A stretch of DNA of 62,555 bases, from assembly GCA_003640385.1 (NCBI GenBank), contig RCAB01000383.1, positions 1 through 62,555 of the forward strand, given 5' to 3'. The DNA comes from Setaria digitata. Lineage: Eukaryota; Nematoda; Chromadorea; Rhabditida; Setariidae. The notes under the pieces are model-generated. The model did no database searches and was not told where the DNA came from. It saw nothing but the letters and a program-made list of their open reading frames with translations. Made by a program: the position numbers and the translations under genes. Positions 60,049 to 62,555 of the stretch are shown piece by piece (the stretch's first letter is position 1; every line of letters starts with the position of its first letter).

Positions 60049-62555
60049 GTTAGTTTTAGAAATGAACTTTTGCATTTCCATCATTTAAAATTTTGGAAAA
60101 TAATTCTAAATAATGTTGTTTCCGAAAATTTTCAACATATATCATACTATTTCTAATTAAATACATTATTTACCTGTCTTTCTTGTCTTTTTTTCTGCCT
60201 TTTGTTAAAATTTCCAAATTATCTCACTTGTTTTTTGAAACATTTTTTCTTTTTTATAGTTTTTTTCTTTCTTTTTGTGCTTTTTTTAAGCGGCAATTTT
60301 TCGCACAGTAATTTGGAATTTAAAGTTTAAATTTGAACATTTACTTTAATCAGGTGGTTTTATTCTATATATTTATATTTTTGGCATGTTGATATAATAT
60401 ATTTACATTATTCGGTTTCAAATGGATGGACGCCTGCTGGACAAAGGTCAATTATAGATAATCCTTATAAGCTGTTGATCATCAAGACCTTCATTTTGAG
60501 GGTCATCTTTTGCAGGCCAAGAATTAAGCATTTTAAATTAAATTTAAATTCAAAAAGAAAGGAAAGAAAAAATTCAATTTAAAATAAAACTTAACAAAAT
60601 CAAATTAAATGGAAAGGAAAATTATGTTTAAAGTATTATTGTTTTCCAGTGATATAAAACAATAAAAATCTAAATAAAATTTCAAACAAAAAGTTTCAAA
60701 TTTGAAGGGTTTTTGTCACTTTCTTCAATTAATCCATATGAATTCATATTTAAAAAGGAATAAAATCAAAATTTTGAAATTTCTTTTCACATGACAGATG
60801 CAATAATTTTTCCGGTAATAATAACAATCATTTTCGTTCGGAAAAGAAAAAATATTAAATTCAATGGAATGAATAGAAAATTTTGCAAAATTTTCAAGGA
60901 TATTTAAGATCTAAATTTAATTTTTTTTTTTTTTAAACAATCTATTATCATCCGTCCTTCGACATAATTGATGATGCTATATTTATATGAGAATATAATT
61001 ATTTTTGCGAAAGATATTTCATTTTTAAAATTACGATAGAAATTTTTTGTCTAACAGTCATCGATAAGGTGATCACTTTTTTCCATTCACTTTCTTTTTG
61101 CAATTTAAATTTTCTGGAATTTATTTTCTTAGTCCATTTATTACCTCGATTCTCTTTTAGCATGAGCAAATTTATAAATGCAATTTTACAAATTACTAAA
61201 GATTTGGAAAAAAAAAATGAAAGATTTTTAAAAAGAAGTTTCAGCATGATATTTTGTTCAATTCAATGAATAATAGTGTTTAAACAGGCACACCAAACAG
61301 AAGTGAAACATTTTGTGTAATTAATTATTGATAAAAATCCGTAATAATTTGCACAATGAATTATTTTTAATGTAGAGAATAATTTATATATTATTTTTGA
61401 ATAAAAAAAAAACCACCATTGAAAAGAAGAGCATTTTTGAATAATTGCTACTGAAATTCAAAATTCAAAATTTTTTAACTATACAAGTGGGAGGGGAAGG
61501 GAATAAATATACAAGGGAACCTTTGTAATGTAAAATTTCTTTTAAAATAAACAAAAATATAAAATGAGCAATTATTGATGAAGATAATGATGGCCGATTC
61601 TGAAGTGGACATCTCATTAATCATCAAAATGGATTATCGCCAAGGTCAAGAAAATCTTGATAATTTTTATGACAGCTGATCAGTCGGTAAATAACACGTC
61701 AACAATTCATGATTAAAATCTATTTTAATTTTAATAATTCCCAAAATTCATCGTTTTCTTTTTTTTTGAATGCGAAATCAGCATTTCAGTACTGATGGTG
61801 AAAAAAAATATTAGCAGTCATTCAATTTATTGATATGTGTTCGATAGTTTATAAATTTTGCAGAAATATAAAATTATCATCAAGTAAAGATTTCAAAGTC
61901 AATCGAAGGAAGATTTTCGCGACTTCTCGGAGAAAAAAAATTTATGCTTAATATTTATCATTTTCTTCTCCCTGTCGCTAACGTTTTAATTTCCTCCTCA
62001 CAGTAATCATTTTGCTTTAATTAGACAATAATAAAATGTTAGAGAAAATTTTGAAAACAAAAAAGGATGAAAAGATAAGAAAACGTACAAAAACCAAAAC
62101 AATTGAAGTCATTTTTATTTGACTTTTCGTTAGTTTGTTTTTAAAATTTCCTATTTTTTAATTTAGCTGCTTAATTTAACAGAATTTAAAAAAAAAAAAA
62201 ACTTTTCTTTTTCTTTAATAATTTGAAAAGTGTTAAAATGAAAACTCCTCTTATGAAATTTCATTGCCTATTTCATACTTTCGTCTTTTTCTCAATTTTA
62301 CTTTAATCGTCCCTAATTATCTATGCCATTTGTCATTTCTGGCTTCCGTCTTTTTTTTCCGACATGACAAATATCGCTACGCTAACAAATCTACCATTCG
62401 TACTTAGCAGCTCTTCAAAATTCAGTAACAATTCTTTTGCAATAATTTTTGGCCCCTTTCCCTTGTGCAAAAAAAGAAAAGAAAAGGAGTGCCTTAGGCT
62501 CTGATTGTTTTTCTTTGTCTGTTGAGCAATAACTTTTAATTTCATATATATATAT
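60049..62555. other. probable intron or downstream region of the LRR gene
   Basis: AT-rich with no exon I can support on the plus strand. Two diverged copies of a roughly 60-bp phrase occur at about 60420-60482 and 61628-61685. A short (TA)n tract lies at the very end (62545-62555). Confidence 0.45.

Noticed and set aside
1..62555. CRISPR arrays, bacterial operons, rRNA genes or intact transposons
   Set aside because: None seen; repeats are simple or low-copy and the gene structures are eukaryotic.

Overview
This is an AT-rich (about 70% by eye), intron-rich eukaryotic window that looks like a nematode, most likely a filarial or related clade III species. The evidence is a nematode-restricted DUF273 glycosyltransferase-like gene, short phase-consistent introns with TTTTCAG/TTTTAG acceptors, and possible trans-splice acceptors a few bases before several start codons. 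The species call is inference. No rRNA, convincing tRNA, CRISPR array or intact transposase was seen.

Left part (1-20.4 kb), gene-dense. Minus strand: the 5' half of an IFT74-like intraflagellar transport gene (660-3453, running off the left edge), then a complete seven-exon DUF273 gene (4741-8585, 376 aa). A small unidentified two-exon plus-strand gene (8705-9160) diverges from it. Plus strand 11726-13491 carries a complete four-exon SOSS complex subunit B / single-strand DNA binding gene (181 aa). It converges on a 14-exon minus-strand BRF1 gene (15149-20414, 867 aa), the TFIIIB subunit of RNA polymerase III initiation. These genes share no pathway: ciliary transport, secretory-pathway glycosylation, DNA repair and Pol III transcription. 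Nothing suggests an operon.

Middle part (20.4-58.5 kb) is a long AT-rich stretch with very little recognisable coding sequence. It holds microsatellites, minisatellites, several strong hairpins, a duplicated hairpin element (35.3 and 40.1 kb), three weak candidate exons, and one conspicuous GC-rich island (about 31.08-32.3 kb) that looks like a promoter/5' leader.

Right part (58.5-62.6 kb): a plus-strand secreted leucine-rich-repeat protein gene starts at 58567. One long exon encodes a signal peptide, a cysteine cluster and about 14 LRRs, and it is spliced at 60048 toward exons I could not place.

The most notable items are degenerate copies of exons 2 and 3 of the SOSS-B gene lying just downstream of their parents; the long BRF1 C-terminal tail with motifs resembling the N-terminal repeats of BDP1; the duplicated roughly 60-70 bp hairpin element; a perfect 21-bp palindrome at 38.5 kb; and two N positions flanked by near-identical direct repeats that look like assembly joins. 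All gene models were spliced by hand from reading frame, splice consensus and remembered family sequences. No alignment or search was run.
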